Assembly: GCA_964400875.1 (NCBI GenBank)
Contig: CAYNWK010000064.1
Location: 1 to 23,579 of the forward strand
Direction of reading: 5' to 3'
DNA from: CAYNWK01 sp964400875
Lineage (GTDB): Bacteria; Chloroflexota; Anaerolineae; Anaerolineales; UBA4823
DNA length: 23,579 nt
Shown here piece by piece: positions 23,520-23,579 of this stretch. Under the pieces are notes generated by a model. The model had not been told where the DNA came from and searched no databases. It saw nothing but the letters and a program-made list of their open reading frames with translations. Each line of letters opens with the position of its first letter. The stretch's first letter is position 1. The position numbers and the translations under genes are program-made.

Positions 23520-23579
23520 TCAACTTGTAGATTCAACTCATAAGTGCAACGCAGGTGGTCACACAAAGAGGTAAGCTGC

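Overview
The window is a 23.6 kb piece of a GC-rich bacterial draft or metagenomic scaffold; a run of exactly 100 Ns at 11339-11438 is a scaffolding gap. The gene content suggests a member of the Chloroflexota, probably Anaerolineae-like. The clues are lipoproteins and membrane proteins with Pro/Thr-rich (PTPTP-type) linkers or tails, tandem cNMP-binding/SpoIIE-type PP2C phosphatases, an Flp-type pilin, an LLM-class oxidoreductase and MFS_3-type exporters. This assignment is inference from style and content; no rRNA or tRNA marker gene was found.

Layout. 1-1349 (minus): a doubtful small ORF, then an LLM-class flavin oxidoreductase gene interrupted by an in-frame TAG. 1432-3585 (minus): a two-gene unit of a surface lipoprotein and a conserved unknown protein. 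3986-4135 (minus): an orphan 49-residue Flp pilin. 4488-7703 (plus): a large fusion of an APC-type permease, two UspA-like domains and a DUF389 membrane domain. 7794-9533 (minus): a small membrane protein and a clan GH-A glycoside hydrolase, with clear terminators between units. 9731-11206 (minus): a group II PLP-dependent decarboxylase. 11439-14136 (plus): two tandem MFS exporters, the first missing its 5' end in the gap. 14205-16904 (minus): a REC-GAF-PAS-GGDEF-EAL protein. 17262-20680 (minus): a cluster of a short ORF, two tandem cNMP/PP2C phosphatases and a DUF1295 membrane protein.

21015-23579 is a redox-flavoured end. A stand-alone DnaJ-type zinc-finger protein (minus) diverges from a thioredoxin-fold lipoprotein (plus), which is followed by a decayed sulfite-oxidase-like gene and a membrane-anchored DsbA-like protein.

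The most interesting item is the thioredoxin-fold lipoprotein at 21504-22145. Its frame is interrupted by one TGA, placed exactly where the first cysteine of the active-site CxxC should be. The frame then runs on through a complete thioredoxin-like domain. An 8-bp perfect hairpin with a GGU loop begins 18 nt after the TGA, and its loop lies 26 nt downstream, as expected for a bacterial SECIS element. I interpret this as an unannotated selenoprotein (Sec-Ile-Asn-Cys active site), which automated ORF calling would split into two fragments. The main rival explanation is mutation or sequencing error, which is not trivial because the same scaffold holds a TAG-interrupted gene and a clearly decayed gene.
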